From Riptortus pedestris (Eukaryota > Arthropoda > Insecta > Hemiptera > Alydidae), in NCBI GenBank assembly GCA_019009955.1, contig CM032233.1, positions 96,504,001 through 96,568,000 of the forward strand: a DNA stretch of 64,000 nt, written 5' to 3'. Both the position numbers and the translations under genes were made by a program. Below are positions 54,758 through 64,000 of the stretch, in pieces. The notes under the pieces are model-generated. The model did not search any database, had not been told where the DNA came from, and worked only from the letters and a program-made list of their open reading frames with translations. Every line of letters begins with the position of its first letter. Position 1 is the first letter of the stretch.

Positions 54758-55674
54758 ATTGAGGTACTGGATTGATGAAGAATATATTTTTTTTAGCTAT
54801 GTTAGAACTGAACTGTACCATGAGGATTTGCAGAATCAGTCGCATGGTAAGGTCACTGCAATAACTTGTTTATATTTGAGCAAACATATTGCGAGAATGC
54901 ATAGGAAGTTAATGTAATATCCTCCGTTCAGTATGGATATTATTATTACTTACTCCCTGCTGAGAGTAATTCGACTAAATGCTGGAAGGAGGAACGTCAG
55001 GAGAATGGGACTAACAGCGAGGAAGTGATAGGTGTCTTCAGGTTCCTAAACGTTACGCAGTCAGCTGACAGCGGTGTCATCCCTAATCATAGCTCATTAT
55101 TCAAGTTGAGAGTTTATGTTTTGGTTCTGGCTATTCTTCTGATATAGAGAAAGCGCTTGCCATGTGACGGCTGTCTGCTGAGAGGTCTGACGAGAGAGTG
55201 ATTATGATTATTTCTGAGTTTGATAGCATCAGACTGATTAAAGATGGTGGCTTTCTCCTTACGCGAAATGCTTACTTTGTATCGAGGAGAAACTCATTTC
55301 TTTTAGCATTTGGTGGTGTATAGGATTTATTCACAAGGCTGGGACCGCTTGTAATATTTATAAAGACTGTGGGGTAATGAACAGTTTGATGGACATGAGA
55401 GACGAGGGTGGGGGTTGTTCCGTGACTGGGGGTCGGTGCGTGTCGGTGTGTGTGTTTTTGTCTAAGGTGAACTTTGGCGAGGGGGTAGCGTGCGACCTTT
55501 GCGTGTCGCCCGATCGCGCCCTCCTGATCGCCGCTCATTGCCCACCTATCCCTGTGTCATCCCACACCAGGTGTAGCCTATCACAGGCTCTCCTACCCTC
55601 ACTCACTGTCTCTCTCAATCCTCACCCCAACCCACCCCCACCATTTCCAAAGTTTCAATACGTGCAATTTTAGA
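54758..55674. other. Stretch with GC-rich part, no recognised gene
   Basis: At 55380-55670 a GC-richer segment gives overlapping frames on both strands (55272-55538 minus, 55377-55673 plus). They are Cys/Val- and Pro/Ser-rich, with no motif I recognise. A host exon or promoter region is possible but not supported. Confidence 0.35.
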
Positions 55675-55768
55675 AACCTCTTAGAGGAAATTAGGTTATA
55701 CTCATGACGCGATTTTCAATACTACCTTGGAGATGTCGAAAATGTGACCCATTCAAACCTGGATATAT
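55675..55768 (+). mobile_element. HINE-A 5'-end fragment
   Basis: CTCTTAGAGGAAATTAGGTT, CTCATGACGCGATTTTCAAT and GATGTCGAAAATGTGACCCA mark the 5' region up to the missing microsatellite. Confidence 0.65.
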
Positions 55769-55799
55769 GGTTGGTATTGAAGACCATAGAGAACATTAG

Positions 55800-56120
55800 C
55801 CGCCACCGCGTGGCGTTCAAGAGATTCGCCATCAGAGTGAATGTCAACTCACCTGGGATGAGTGACTGGACTTGCAATAAGTAGTCGATTACAGCTAGTC
55901 GACAGGATCTTCAAGATCAATGTCCTTAGGGCTGACAGGCGGATTTAGTCACTAGACTCCCGCGAGTTCTGGGAGGCCCATTCAAGTACTGAGCATGCTC
56001 GATCTTGGTTGACTTATTTGATCTTAAGTTGGACGCTCTACCACTGATCTATGTCTTTTTCTTTGGGATTTTAGACCTTTGAGATCTTAAGCCGCTCTCG
56101 AGAGATTCGCCATCAGAGTT
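55800..56120 (-). mobile_element. Candidate SINE with tRNA-like A box and 5S-like C box
   Basis: On the minus strand, GATCAGTGGTAGAGCGTCC (56051-56031) resembles a tRNA D-arm/A box. About 45 bp further, CTCAGTACTTGAATGGGC resembles the box C region of 5S rRNA genes. GAGATTCGCCATCAGAG occurs at 55822 and again at 56103, so the unit may be bounded by direct repeats. No other copy is in the window and no poly-A tail is obvious, so this is tentative. Confidence 0.25.
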
Positions 56121-57233
56121 TTACGCAGTGAGTCAACCCCCTTTAACCAAGGTGGAACATGGAATGAATAATCTGACGGGCCTCATTGCACCCGGGGTGG
56201 GAGTCTGTGGTAGGTTCATCCTGTGTCTGCGTTTCTTTGAACGGGATCAAAGAGAGTCATAACCGTTAATCATCCCTAGCGAGTTGTTTAATCGTTGACA
56301 AACACGAAATTTAAGAATTAAATTTAAAATTTAAGATGAAGAGATGTAGGCATCATGAGGAAAATTCCATTCACATCAATAAAGGTAGGAGCAGAGAAAA
56401 TTCTCCTGAAGGCCAGAGTTGTTAGAAAGCCACCCCTTCGTAGTCTGTAGCCTTCATAAGCCGATTAATGATAGACCTTAACCTGTAGAGGAGTCTACAA
56501 CTTCATTCTAACTTGCAGTCTTGCCCCACTGACATGTTGTTAGTGGGAATTTAGACAAGAAGAGGGTTTCCAGGGGGTACAATACATTTATAGCAGGAAT
56601 TATGTTGCTCTTTGCAAAGAGAGTAAGGAATAATCGGGTTGGTGTTAGTTTCAACTCGTGGTATCAATTTTGGAAGTGATTTATTAACTTTTGAATCATG
56701 ATTTGTTGGGTTCTGGAATTTCACCCTTCTGCATGTTCCTCTATCAATTCTGTATCTTCTAACGGTTAGTCGTAAATACACGTTTACACAGTACTGTAAT
56801 AGTTTCGAATTGCGAAGATTGCCCTAAATCACGCCAAAAAAATAATTGATTTCGTTAAAAGAATTTTAGCCATCTTAAGGAAGTTGTGTAAAATAAATTG
56901 GTTTTCTCTTTTATAGTTACTTCCCTTTCTTATGTTTTCCTTCTTGTCGTAATTCATAGTCAGACGAGTTTATTGGAGTAAGACTAGAGGTTCATTGAGT
57001 ACTGGAGTACATTGTGGCTAATGGCTTTCATTGGTCAGCTAAAGCAGGTTACAGTGTCATCGCCTCAAGGATTATCATTCTAACAATTCTGGCCTTGGTG
57101 AGACGAGAAATTCTCTCCACTCTTCCTGATGCCACGTCATGGAAACAGCTACGGGAACCATAGCATATCCTTATTGCTCTCTTCAAACCCAGGTTCCAGA
57201 CGGACGCGTTTTACATATTCACAATATACAAAT
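56121..57233. other. Stretch without recognisable gene
   Basis: A 76-codon minus-strand frame (56551-56781) has no motif. No repeat ends or RNA genes were recognised. Confidence 0.35.
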
Positions 57234-57830
57234 AAAGTTCGTCACGCAGGGGCTGCGTAAGCTAAGCAGATTTTACGTTTTTGTGTAGCACACTTTTGAT
57301 CTCATCCTACCTCATATTCCTAATTTCTATGTTAAACAATCCATGAGTAGAAGACAACGGGGAGGCTGAAAACAAGAAAGCACGAATAAAAGTATAGATC
57401 AAGGAAACATTTTCGAAACAAGAACGCCAAATCTTGATTGAAGACGTCACCGCACAACAAATTTCCATGTATCTCGGTTCCATGAAAACATCATGTGGTA
57501 TTTAAGCTTAGAATAATGTGGTTCTTGGTATATCAGCGTATTCATATTCTGACATAAATAGGCGTGGGGTTCACGGAAGGCTAAAAACTAAAAGCCATTA
57601 ATGAACTTTACCTACCTTTAGTTTTTCATGAAACGCTTATATATCGAGCTTGGTAACGATCAAACAAAAATTGTGACCGCTAAAGCGGCAACAGACAAGC
57701 ATATATATATATAATTTTAAACGGACTCGTCATCTATTAGGCAGAATAGATGGAAATTTGAGGAAAATGTTCAAAAATCGCCTGAGTACGACCTCAATAG
57801 ATGATTTCCCTTCAGGGAGATCTGGTAAAA
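57234..57830 (-). mobile_element. HINE-A, type M, near full length
   Basis: The left 3' end is GTTCGTCACGCAGGGGCTGC; the right 5' end is GATTTCCCTTCAGGGAGATC. A short AT tract lies near 57701. The interior shows the type M words GAAGACGTCACCGCAC and ATGTATCTCGGTTCCATG. Confidence 0.8.
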
Positions 57831-58097
57831 TCACAATCAAGGTTGGTTGGTTTGAAAAGCGGATATCCTCTGGTCTCTTATAGCTGGTATACACCGCTTT
57901 TAACCGGTATTTTCATTCTAGAAGTAAAATTTTTGAAAAAACGGAACTCATGTTGCCATTAATAAGATCACACGATGAATGATTAAGTTCTCAAAGTATG
58001 GTGAACCGACTGAGTACCTTATTCAAGACTAACCACAGTATAACAAACAAACTGTCGAAAACATACTCTTTATTGAAGCAGGAATCACATATAATAT
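57831..58097. other. Probable upstream part of the adjacent LINE
   Basis: No motif can be read before 58098, but the following LINE frame is 5'-truncated and its exact start was not found. Confidence 0.3.
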
Positions 58098-58460
58098 ATG
58101 TGTGTTGGCAGAGGCGAGGAGTACCTGTACCAAAATGTGACATTTTTTAAGACCAAAGTGATATCTCAAATCTGTTTATTAGGTACAAAAAATCAAAGAT
58201 TGATAGTTGGTAGGACAATTTACATATTCGACCCAGAAAAGCCATGCCCCCTTTGCGAAGATAGCCAAGACACCGTTTCGCTCTTCATCCTTAAATGCCC
58301 CGTTTTAGCAGATAGAAGAAACCACCTCCTGAAACTCAACATTCCACAGCAATCCAAGGATAATTTGTTTGACCTTATGGACAAGAATAAAATAAACTGC
58401 ATATATGTTTTCATACTTAAAGGTCTTTATGTCAGAGGGGAAAAAATACAAACACTATAA
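58098..58460 (+). pseudogene. LINE ORF2 C-terminus with zinc motif
   Basis: A 120-codon open frame ends at the element's natural stop. It contains KPCPLCEDSQDTVSLFILKC followed by PVLADRRNHLL. This is the C-x2-C...H/F-x4-C zinc-ribbon-like tail (usually CPxCxxxxDTxxHxLxxCP...R) at the C-terminus of many non-LTR reverse transcriptases. The usual histidine is replaced (SLFILKC). The rest of the enzyme is absent; the N-terminal residues up to about position 35 are unplaced. Confidence 0.7.
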
Positions 58461-58632
58461 TAATTAAAATAAAATTAATGTTTTATGTTTTTTTTCTGTA
58501 GTAATTATTGTATATAGTTTTAAAAAAAGAATTCTCTGTTTATGTTTATATGAAAAAAAGAAGAGGGTTGAACCCTTGCTATAAAATTGTTAAATTTTTA
58601 TAAGCAATAAAAATATTCATTCATTCATTCAA
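58098..58632 (+). mobile_element. CR1/L2-like non-LTR retrotransposon 3' end, (ATTC)n tail
   Basis: A coding tail (to 58457), a 3' UTR with AATTCTCTGTTTATGTTTA and TTGCTATAAAATTG, then AAAAATATTCATTCATTCAT as 3' repeat tail. The UTR and tail match the minus-strand copy at 16179-16310. It enters an AT tract at 58634 followed by HINE-A sequence, so it probably inserted at a HINE-A microsatellite. Confidence 0.75.

Positions 58633-58633
<1 letters not shown>

Positions 58634-58680
<47 letters not shown>
58634..58680. repeat. (AT)n microsatellite
   Basis: AT tract between the LINE tail and a HINE-A 5' region. Confidence 0.95.
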
Positions 58681-58683
<3 letters not shown>

Positions 58684-58755
58684 ATTTGAAGACGTTTTCC
58701 GAACGTGATCACGAGTACTATGCAACAGCTGATTTCCGCTAAGGGGATTCTTCTG
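58681..58755 (-). mobile_element. HINE-A 5'-end fragment
   Basis: ACATTTGAAGACGTTTTCCG, ATCACGAGTACTATGCAACA and GCTGATTTCCGCTAAGGGG: the minus-strand 5' region on the far side of the microsatellite. Its 3' half is missing behind the LINE. Confidence 0.7.
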
Positions 58756-59060
58756 AATTTTACGGAGGACTCCAATGCTGACACATTTCATGGGCCCTAG
58801 CTGTAATTCATATAACGAAATGCTTCCACTCACAAATTCTATTGGCGAGAAGCGAACCGTTGGTAAATTAATTTGTCGTAGTGAGTGACGGTATATTCAG
58901 GTGTTATGGTTCGCACGGTTTGCTCAGGACTCACTGATCAACCCTCACACTTTTATTCCCTCAACTCTCAAGCTTGTCTTCTATTCCCCCGCATTACCTT
59001 AAGATAGCCAGTCCTTATGCAAGATTAATTAGGCTTAATTTTAACTACTTAATTTTATTA
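58756..59060. other. Stretch without recognisable gene
   Basis: No motif, frame or repeat end recognised. Confidence 0.35.
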
Positions 59061-59220
59061 GATTTCCAAGGAGGGGGAAACCAGGTTGTACTCATGACAC
59101 GATGGAGTATTTTCTTCAAATGTCCATCAAGCCTTCAATTGTTTACATTTTCTTCAATTGTTGACATTTTCTTCAAATGTCGTTCAAGCCTGGAGATGAT
59201 AAAGATGAGGTCCGTTAGTT
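59061..59220 (+). mobile_element. HINE-A 5'-end fragment with internal triplication
   Basis: After GTTGTACTCATGACACGATG the segment TTTTCTTCAA(A/T)TGT occurs three times in about 75 bp. Then GGAGATGATAAAGATGAGGT completes the region before the microsatellite position. Confidence 0.65.
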
Positions 59221-59299
59221 CTTAAGACTAATAACAATATGATACATACGTGTATATTTTTCACTAACTAATAACTGAAACTAAAACTTTTTTTTGTAT

Positions 59300-59682
59300 A
59301 TTGTTTAATATTTATTGGTTTATTTGCAACAACATATATAAATATTACAAGCAAATGATATGAATGATATAACAATTGGCTTGATTATTGGATGAGGTGG
59401 GAAGTTGTCCATTGGCAATGCCCACATTGGAGGGAACATTGGATTGTACTATATGGAGTTATTCTTTGCACTACACAAGAAGATCTATGAAAGTGATTCG
59501 ACTAAAGGATTAGGATGTGCGCGAAGGAGAGAGTGGAATTTCTGATATCGGGACTTTACGAGGATATGGACAAAAAGTATGTTGAGGTCATTATGGAGAG
59601 TTAAATTGGATACGTTAAATGGGGATCTGTAATTTTTCGGAGTATTATGGATGGAGGGTTTGGATTTTGGAGGAACTTGAGG
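59300..59682 (-). mobile_element. Jockey-like LINE 3' end, second copy
   Basis: The minus strand matches 48500-48925: AATGTTCCCTCCAATGTGGG, GTGGACAACTTCCC-like and ATGTTGTTGCAAATAAACC. Old coding sequence (HPNPLVESLS-like) is legible. The poly-A side is at the left, and the right side abuts a SINE. Confidence 0.7.
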
Positions 59683-59693
59683 GTTTAGTGGAA

Positions 59694-59895
59694 CTATCTC
59701 ACATGGTAAACCTAGAGTGGCGAGTTCGATTCACGCCTGGGCAACATGAATTTATTTAGTTACGAACTAATTAAATAAAATCCTTCGTTCCACCCTGGCT
59801 AAAAAAGGGTAATGATAACCTGTAGATTACCCGTCCCAACTGGGCATAGTAGCAAAAATTGGACGTAAATAAATAACAAACAAATAAATACATTC
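59694..59895 (+). mobile_element. tRNA-derived SINE, head partly lost
   Basis: CTAGAGTGGCGAGTTCGATTC retains the B box. The body ATCCTTCGTTCCACCCTGGC and 3' part ATAACCTGTAGATTACCCG follow, with an AAATAAATAACAAACAAATA tail. Confidence 0.8.
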
Positions 59896-60021
59896 CTCCG
59901 TTTTAGATTATTATTAGTTAGTTTATTTTTTTAATATTTTGTTTATAACTTTTTTTAATAAATTATCTAGGAGTTGGTTCCTTTTAGATATTGTTGTCTT
60001 TATTACTAGCCTAATGTAATA

Positions 60022-60144
60022 AAGCATATTTCCCTTAAAGGAAATCAGCAATTGAGGTCGTACTCATAACGCAATTTTTGAAATTATTCTTCAAATGTCC
60101 ATCGATCCTACATAGTAGATGACGAAAATGAGGTCCGTTCAAAA

Positions 60145-60229
<85 letters not shown>

Positions 60230-60712
60230 TGTTACAGCTCTAGCGGTCGCAATTATTGTTTGATTTTGCCAAACTCGATATTTAGCCGTTTTAAGTAAAA
60301 AGGAAGATTAAGTTCGTTAATGGCTGAAATCGGGCCAGGGAGAGGGGGGGGTTTAGGGGGAGAATTTTGGAAATTCGAAATATCTCCGTTACTATAAGTC
60401 AAATCGATAAAATGTATAAAATCAATCTTATTGCACTTTAAATGTACTATAAATATTGTTATATAATTTATCCTACATCGCGAATATTAACCGAGATTTT
60501 CAGTTTTCAGCCTTCAGTAAACCCCAACTTCTACTCATGTTACATAAACAATACTCTGTTATATAATAAACCACATTATTCGAAGCTTAAATACCAAATA
60601 CTGTTTTCAAGAGACCTTTATCATACGAGATAGATGTAAATATGTTCTTGAGACCCCCCCCCTGGCTTAAATTCTGAGACTACTAAAATTTGATTGATTG
60701 AGATATTAATAT
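60022..60712 (+). mobile_element. HINE-A, type L, 3' part replaced by HEL-B variant
   Basis: The 5' end has a near-palindrome (CATATTTCCCTTAAAGGAAA then TC), an (AT)n-(GT)n tract (60148-60228), the common interior and the start of the type L module. It breaks off after TTTGATTGATTGAGATA, where HEL-B core sequence begins. Confidence 0.85.
60148..60228. repeat. (AT)n-(GT)n compound microsatellite inside HINE-A
   Basis: The internal HINE-A microsatellite has changed from AT to GT in its right half. Confidence 0.95.
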
Positions 60713-61985
60713 GGCTATATTAACATTCTCTGAGATGAACAAGAGTGCGGGTTATAAGGGAAGCCTGAAATTAAAATTAGCGATATTTCGTTTCGTATTA
60801 CTTTTTCGGCAACTATGCACATGACAAAAACTGTTTATTTTGTTATTTATAGTAACTTTTGTTATATACACTTTTGTCATATATTGAACTATAAATGAGT
60901 TATAATTGAGTTAAAAGACTCAACCGAACTAAACAAAACTCGGTATGTGTATTAGCATTAACGCCTCCATGATAATAAGCTGTACCAACATTTTTAGGGG
61001 CTAGCAGGAGTGGGGGTTGTAAGGGAGGCCTGAAATTAAAAATAGTGGTATTTGGTTTCTTTTTGGTTTTTCGGCAAATATGCACATCACAAAAGTATTT
61101 TTTTATATAGAGTAACTTTTGTTATATTTCCTTTTGTCGCATAATAAAGTATAAACGAGATATACACTAAAAACTAAAGCGGGAACCGACAATTTTATTG
61201 GAAACTAACGATTGAACCAAACTTAACAAAACTCGGTATGTGCATTAGCATTAATTCTTCCATGATTATAAGCTATATTAATATTTTTAGGTTCAAACGG
61301 AGTGGTGGTCATAAGAGTGGCATGAAAAAAAAAATACGTGTCTTTTCATTTTCTATTTGTTTTTCGGCACATGCCCATAACAAAAGTTGTTTACTTTGTT
61401 ATCTAGAGTAACATTTGTTGCATTCAATTTTGTCGTAAAATGAAGTAAACACGCTAAAACTGTAGCGGGAGTCATTAATTTTATTAGAATTTACTTAAGT
61501 GTTTTTAATAAATGCATATTATGACAAATGATGTTATTTTTTAGTCTTATGTAATAGTTCTTAGTATGATTCGGATTAGTGAGGTAATAATTTTTCGTCG
61601 CCCCTTCAAATTTATTTATTTTTTTAAAAAAATATCTTTGCTATTTATTTCCAATAGAAATGTAAACTATAAGAGCATTTCCACTATTTATTTTGTAAAA
61701 TGGATTATTTAAACAGTCATGCTGAATTTATACAAGGAGTGATAGCGGAAGTTGTAGGGAATCAAACTCTTTGGTTCTGGTAATACACTATCTCCGATAG
61801 TGATGTTATTGAAACAAATATGTACTATCATAACAATTAAACATTAATGGTAATGTCATTATGACAAAAGGCAATATGCGTTTAAACTCGATATGATTGT
61901 TTAAAGTATTACTTAAGATGCAGGTAGGACTGCGATCTCTTCCCCTCACCTAGCTTTTTGAGTATAAATGAAATTATTTTTAGAG
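60713..61985 (+). mobile_element. HEL-B variant, 5'-truncated, alternative 3' half
   Basis: It begins in the core (GGCTATATTAACATTCTCTG), not at the 5' end. It carries about three core modules (GCGGGTTATAAGGGAAGCC at 60748, GTGGGGGTTGTAAGGGAGGC at 61011, a third near 61300). It then follows the alternative 3' half also found reversed at 12950-13440 (AATCAAACTCTTTGGTTCTG, AGATCTCTTCCCCTCACC-like, AGAGTACCACTATTATTTA). No CTAG hairpin end. Confidence 0.65.
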
Positions 61986-62454
61986 TACCACTATTATTTA
62001 TTTCCATCAGATAGATAAATTATTAAAATAATATTTTGAATCAATAATTTAAGAAAAAGAATGTTGATAACTCTCATGCGGGAGCGGAAGATGACGGGAG
62101 GCTAAAACAGTTAATTGAGTTTACTTCTTTCCTGTAGTATGCTGGCATTGCTGGAAGTGATTTCCACCGAGATTTACTATTACGAATATAATTTACGTAG
62201 AAAACTATGCATAAACTACATGTGTTCGGATTGGGTTTTGACGGGAAATATGTTCCTTATAGATGGTATTCAATTATAATAAATGCTATACATGATTATG
62301 GTTTGAATTACTCAAAAACGTCGAGAGGGATAGATTAGGAACACATTTTCATTTATTCTTCTAACTAAAATTTTATTCTATTAGTGTCCAAAAGGTTGCC
62401 CTTTAGGATTGGCTATTTTGGAAAAACATTAAGTCGTGGAGGGTAGTGTAATTG
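61986..62454. other. Stretch without recognisable gene
   Basis: AT-rich, no motifs recognised. Confidence 0.35.
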
Positions 62455-62665
62455 TACACATTGAAGTCTTGCTATAAAAATACCATCGTGCGATTCCCGC
62501 CTGGGCAATAGGAATTTACTTAGTGACGAGCTCATTAAATAAAAATATTTACTCCCACCCTGTCTAGAAATTGGGGACAACCTAATAGATAACCTTCCCC
62601 AATTCGCAATATTAGCAAACATTGGAAGCTAATAAATAATAATAATAAATAAATAAAATATTGAT
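62455..62665 (+). mobile_element. tRNA-derived SINE, divergent
   Basis: Degenerate B box (CGTGCGATTCCCGCCTGGGC), body with CTCCCACCCTGTCTAGAAAT and CTAATAGATAACCTTCCCC, tail AGCTAATAAATAATAATAAT. It belongs to the same family as 34897-35127 but is older. Confidence 0.75.
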
Positions 62666-62734
62666 TTCATTGAACCTTCACCAGATGTACTCAAAAATGA
62701 CGTCGTCAATTAATATTTTACATTCTATACAACA

Positions 62735-63075
62735 TGACCCCCTCCCCCCCATACCATACGACATTTTTAACCACTTCATTCAGAGGGGATGGAACTGTAA
62801 ATTTGTAACATCTCAGGTATTATGAATAGGGTAGAAAAATTGCAAATAAGCAATCTTATTTTACAACTATTTTCCTATAAATGTTGTATAATTCATGAGA
62901 TTTTTACGTCAAGTAACTAAGCCAATATAGATCTTATATCCAGGTGGTATATCGATTCCTGTTTTATAGACATCTTACTACGGAACAAACAGAGAAAATA
63001 TGGTGTGTTGAGGTCATCAGCACGTTCTAAGAAGGCCGTGGGAAATCAGCTTCCTTTCAGTGGGTGGGATTGTCG
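62735..63075 (+). mobile_element. HINE-A relic, type M
   Basis: A C-run and TAATTTGTAACATCTCAGG-like interior words lead to a decayed 3' end: GGCCGTGGGAAATCAGCTTC with no clear hairpin. Confidence 0.4.
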
Positions 63076-63745
63076 TTTATTCCAGCAGTCAATAGATATA
63101 ATTTGTTTTCTATTACTCTGCATTAAAAGGTCTCATCTTTCAGGATGCAATCAATAGGAATCTTCTTGTTTTAACGTGTGGGAAATGTCTCCTATGACAA
63201 TTATTATAATGAGAGTAATAAATGTGTTTTAATATAATTCCCTCTCTCTGGAGGGAAGCAAATAACTTCTAATATCTTCCCAGAAAGCACTCATCCACTA
63301 ACATTTACGGTGAAGGATTATAAAGGAAGGAGCATTTGCTAACAATTACAGCGGAAGGAAACCTTGAAATGACAACCTGTTTATTTTTTCCCGCTAGGCC
63401 AGGGGGGAGGATTGCTCGGGTAGGTACAGGCCACCGACCTAGCCCCGGCCTCTCCTAAGTACTTCTTGTAGCAGATTACTCTTGACAATCCCTCAGCTCT
63501 TATTTTCATCCATTATTTTACTGCCAACGAGGAAACGAAAATTATAGAAATAAGAATAATAACAAATATCCTATTTAAGCCTCTACAAAGGACCTTTAAT
63601 ATGTATTCTTTTAGCGACCTGACGTTTTGAACTACGTCGTTTAGAAGTAACGTGGTAAAACGTTTCTCATTTCGCATCGTTAGATCTAATTTTAAAAGCC
63701 CTTGCTTTAGTCATGTTATCAACTTCCAGACAATACCTGTAACAC
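63076..63745. other. Stretch without recognisable gene
   Basis: No coding frame, repeat end or RNA gene recognised; a GC-richer patch lies at 63390-63450. Confidence 0.35.
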
Positions 63746-64000
63746 ATGTGTCCTTCACATTAAGCAGGGGCTGATTAAACTAAGCAGATTTCCCACATGC
63801 ACTAGTGATCTCACCTATAAATATAATCTTTATATCTAAATAAGTGCAAGTCCGATGAGTAGAAGTAGGGTTGAGTTCACTGAAGGTTGGAAACGAGAAA
63901 ATACTAATTGTTACCAAATATTTTTCCAACAAATCAGATGACGACACCAATTAAGATTTTACGTAGTTCACTCGAAAATGTTTATTTGATGTGGAGATTT
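63746..64000. mobile_element. HINE-A sequences at the window end
   Basis: A minus-strand 3' end (AAGCAGGGGCTGATTAAACT then AAGCAGATTTCCCACATG) is followed by interior words (GATGAGTAGAAGTAGGGTTG). From about 63930 plus-orientation type M sequence (GATGACGACACCAATTAAGA) runs to the border. The window cuts the copy or copies. Confidence 0.55.

Noticed and set aside
56028..56051. Functional tRNA or 5S rRNA gene
   Set aside because: Only short box-like motifs are present; no full acceptor stem or complete 5S sequence.

Overview
The window looks like a gene-poor, AT-rich stretch of an animal nuclear genome, most probably an arthropod and perhaps an insect. The reasons are the mix of repeats: a mariner transposon, a Penelope-like element with a GIY-YIG endonuclease, I-, Jockey- and CR1/L2-like non-LTR retrotransposon remnants, tRNA-derived SINEs, Helitron/Helentron-type elements and long (AT)n tracts. 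No host protein gene, rRNA gene or intact tRNA gene was recognised. Almost every open frame is a transposon remnant, a microsatellite translation or a chance frame. The species cannot be named from the sequence alone.

The dominant feature is one repeat family, here called HINE-A, with some 35 full, partial or relic copies on both strands. The 5' end reads TTTTAGCAGATTTCCC and runs into the perfect palindrome GATTTCCCTTAAGGGAAATC. About 150 bp in lies an (AT)n microsatellite. The 3' end carries GGGAAATCTGCTTA (inverted copy of the 5' subterminal motif), then the stem-loop ACGCAGCCCCTGCGT, then GACGGAC next to a T run. That architecture (subterminal inverted repeats, internal microsatellite, 3' hairpin, T|T target) is the one known for non-autonomous Helentron-associated elements (HINEs, DINE-1-like). 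Copies fall into a short type S (about 580-650 bp), a long type L (about 900-1130 bp) and a type M with a third 3' module; the ends are shared and the 3' interior differs.

A second family, HEL-B, ends in hairpin CCCGGCGAAGCCGGG followed by GCTAG, as Helitron 3' ends do. Its complete copies (14171-15188, 26147-27217, 27273-28347, 42661-43778) all abut (AT)n, and three of them sit inside the microsatellite of a HINE-A copy. Two more copies (12950-13853, 60713-61985) have a different 3' half.

Layout: 1-6 kb, HINE-A copies, one holding a nested LINE tail and one a Penelope-like element. 6-8 kb, LINE RNase H remnants split by a candidate LTR whose TATA region is a 26-bp tandem array. 8-12 kb, a SINE, HINE-A copies and an I-like LINE flanked by a target duplication. 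13-20 kb, HEL-B, SINE, CR1/L2-like LINE, HINE-A and a second candidate LTR. 20-25.2 kb, HINE-A and an I-like LINE tail. 25.3-28.6 kb, one HINE-A holding two tandem HEL-B copies. 29.4-33.6 kb, two internally deleted mariners in an inverted duplication. 33.7-41.9 kb, HINE-A, SINE and a roughly 560-bp fold-back. 42-44 kb, HINE-A with a (CT)n tract and HEL-B. 44-54 kb, HINE-A, a palindromic hairpin and Jockey remnants. 54.3-54.8 kb, a 34-bp satellite. 57-64 kb, HINE-A, CR1/L2-like and Jockey LINE tails, SINEs and a HEL-B variant. Intervening stretches hold no recognisable gene.
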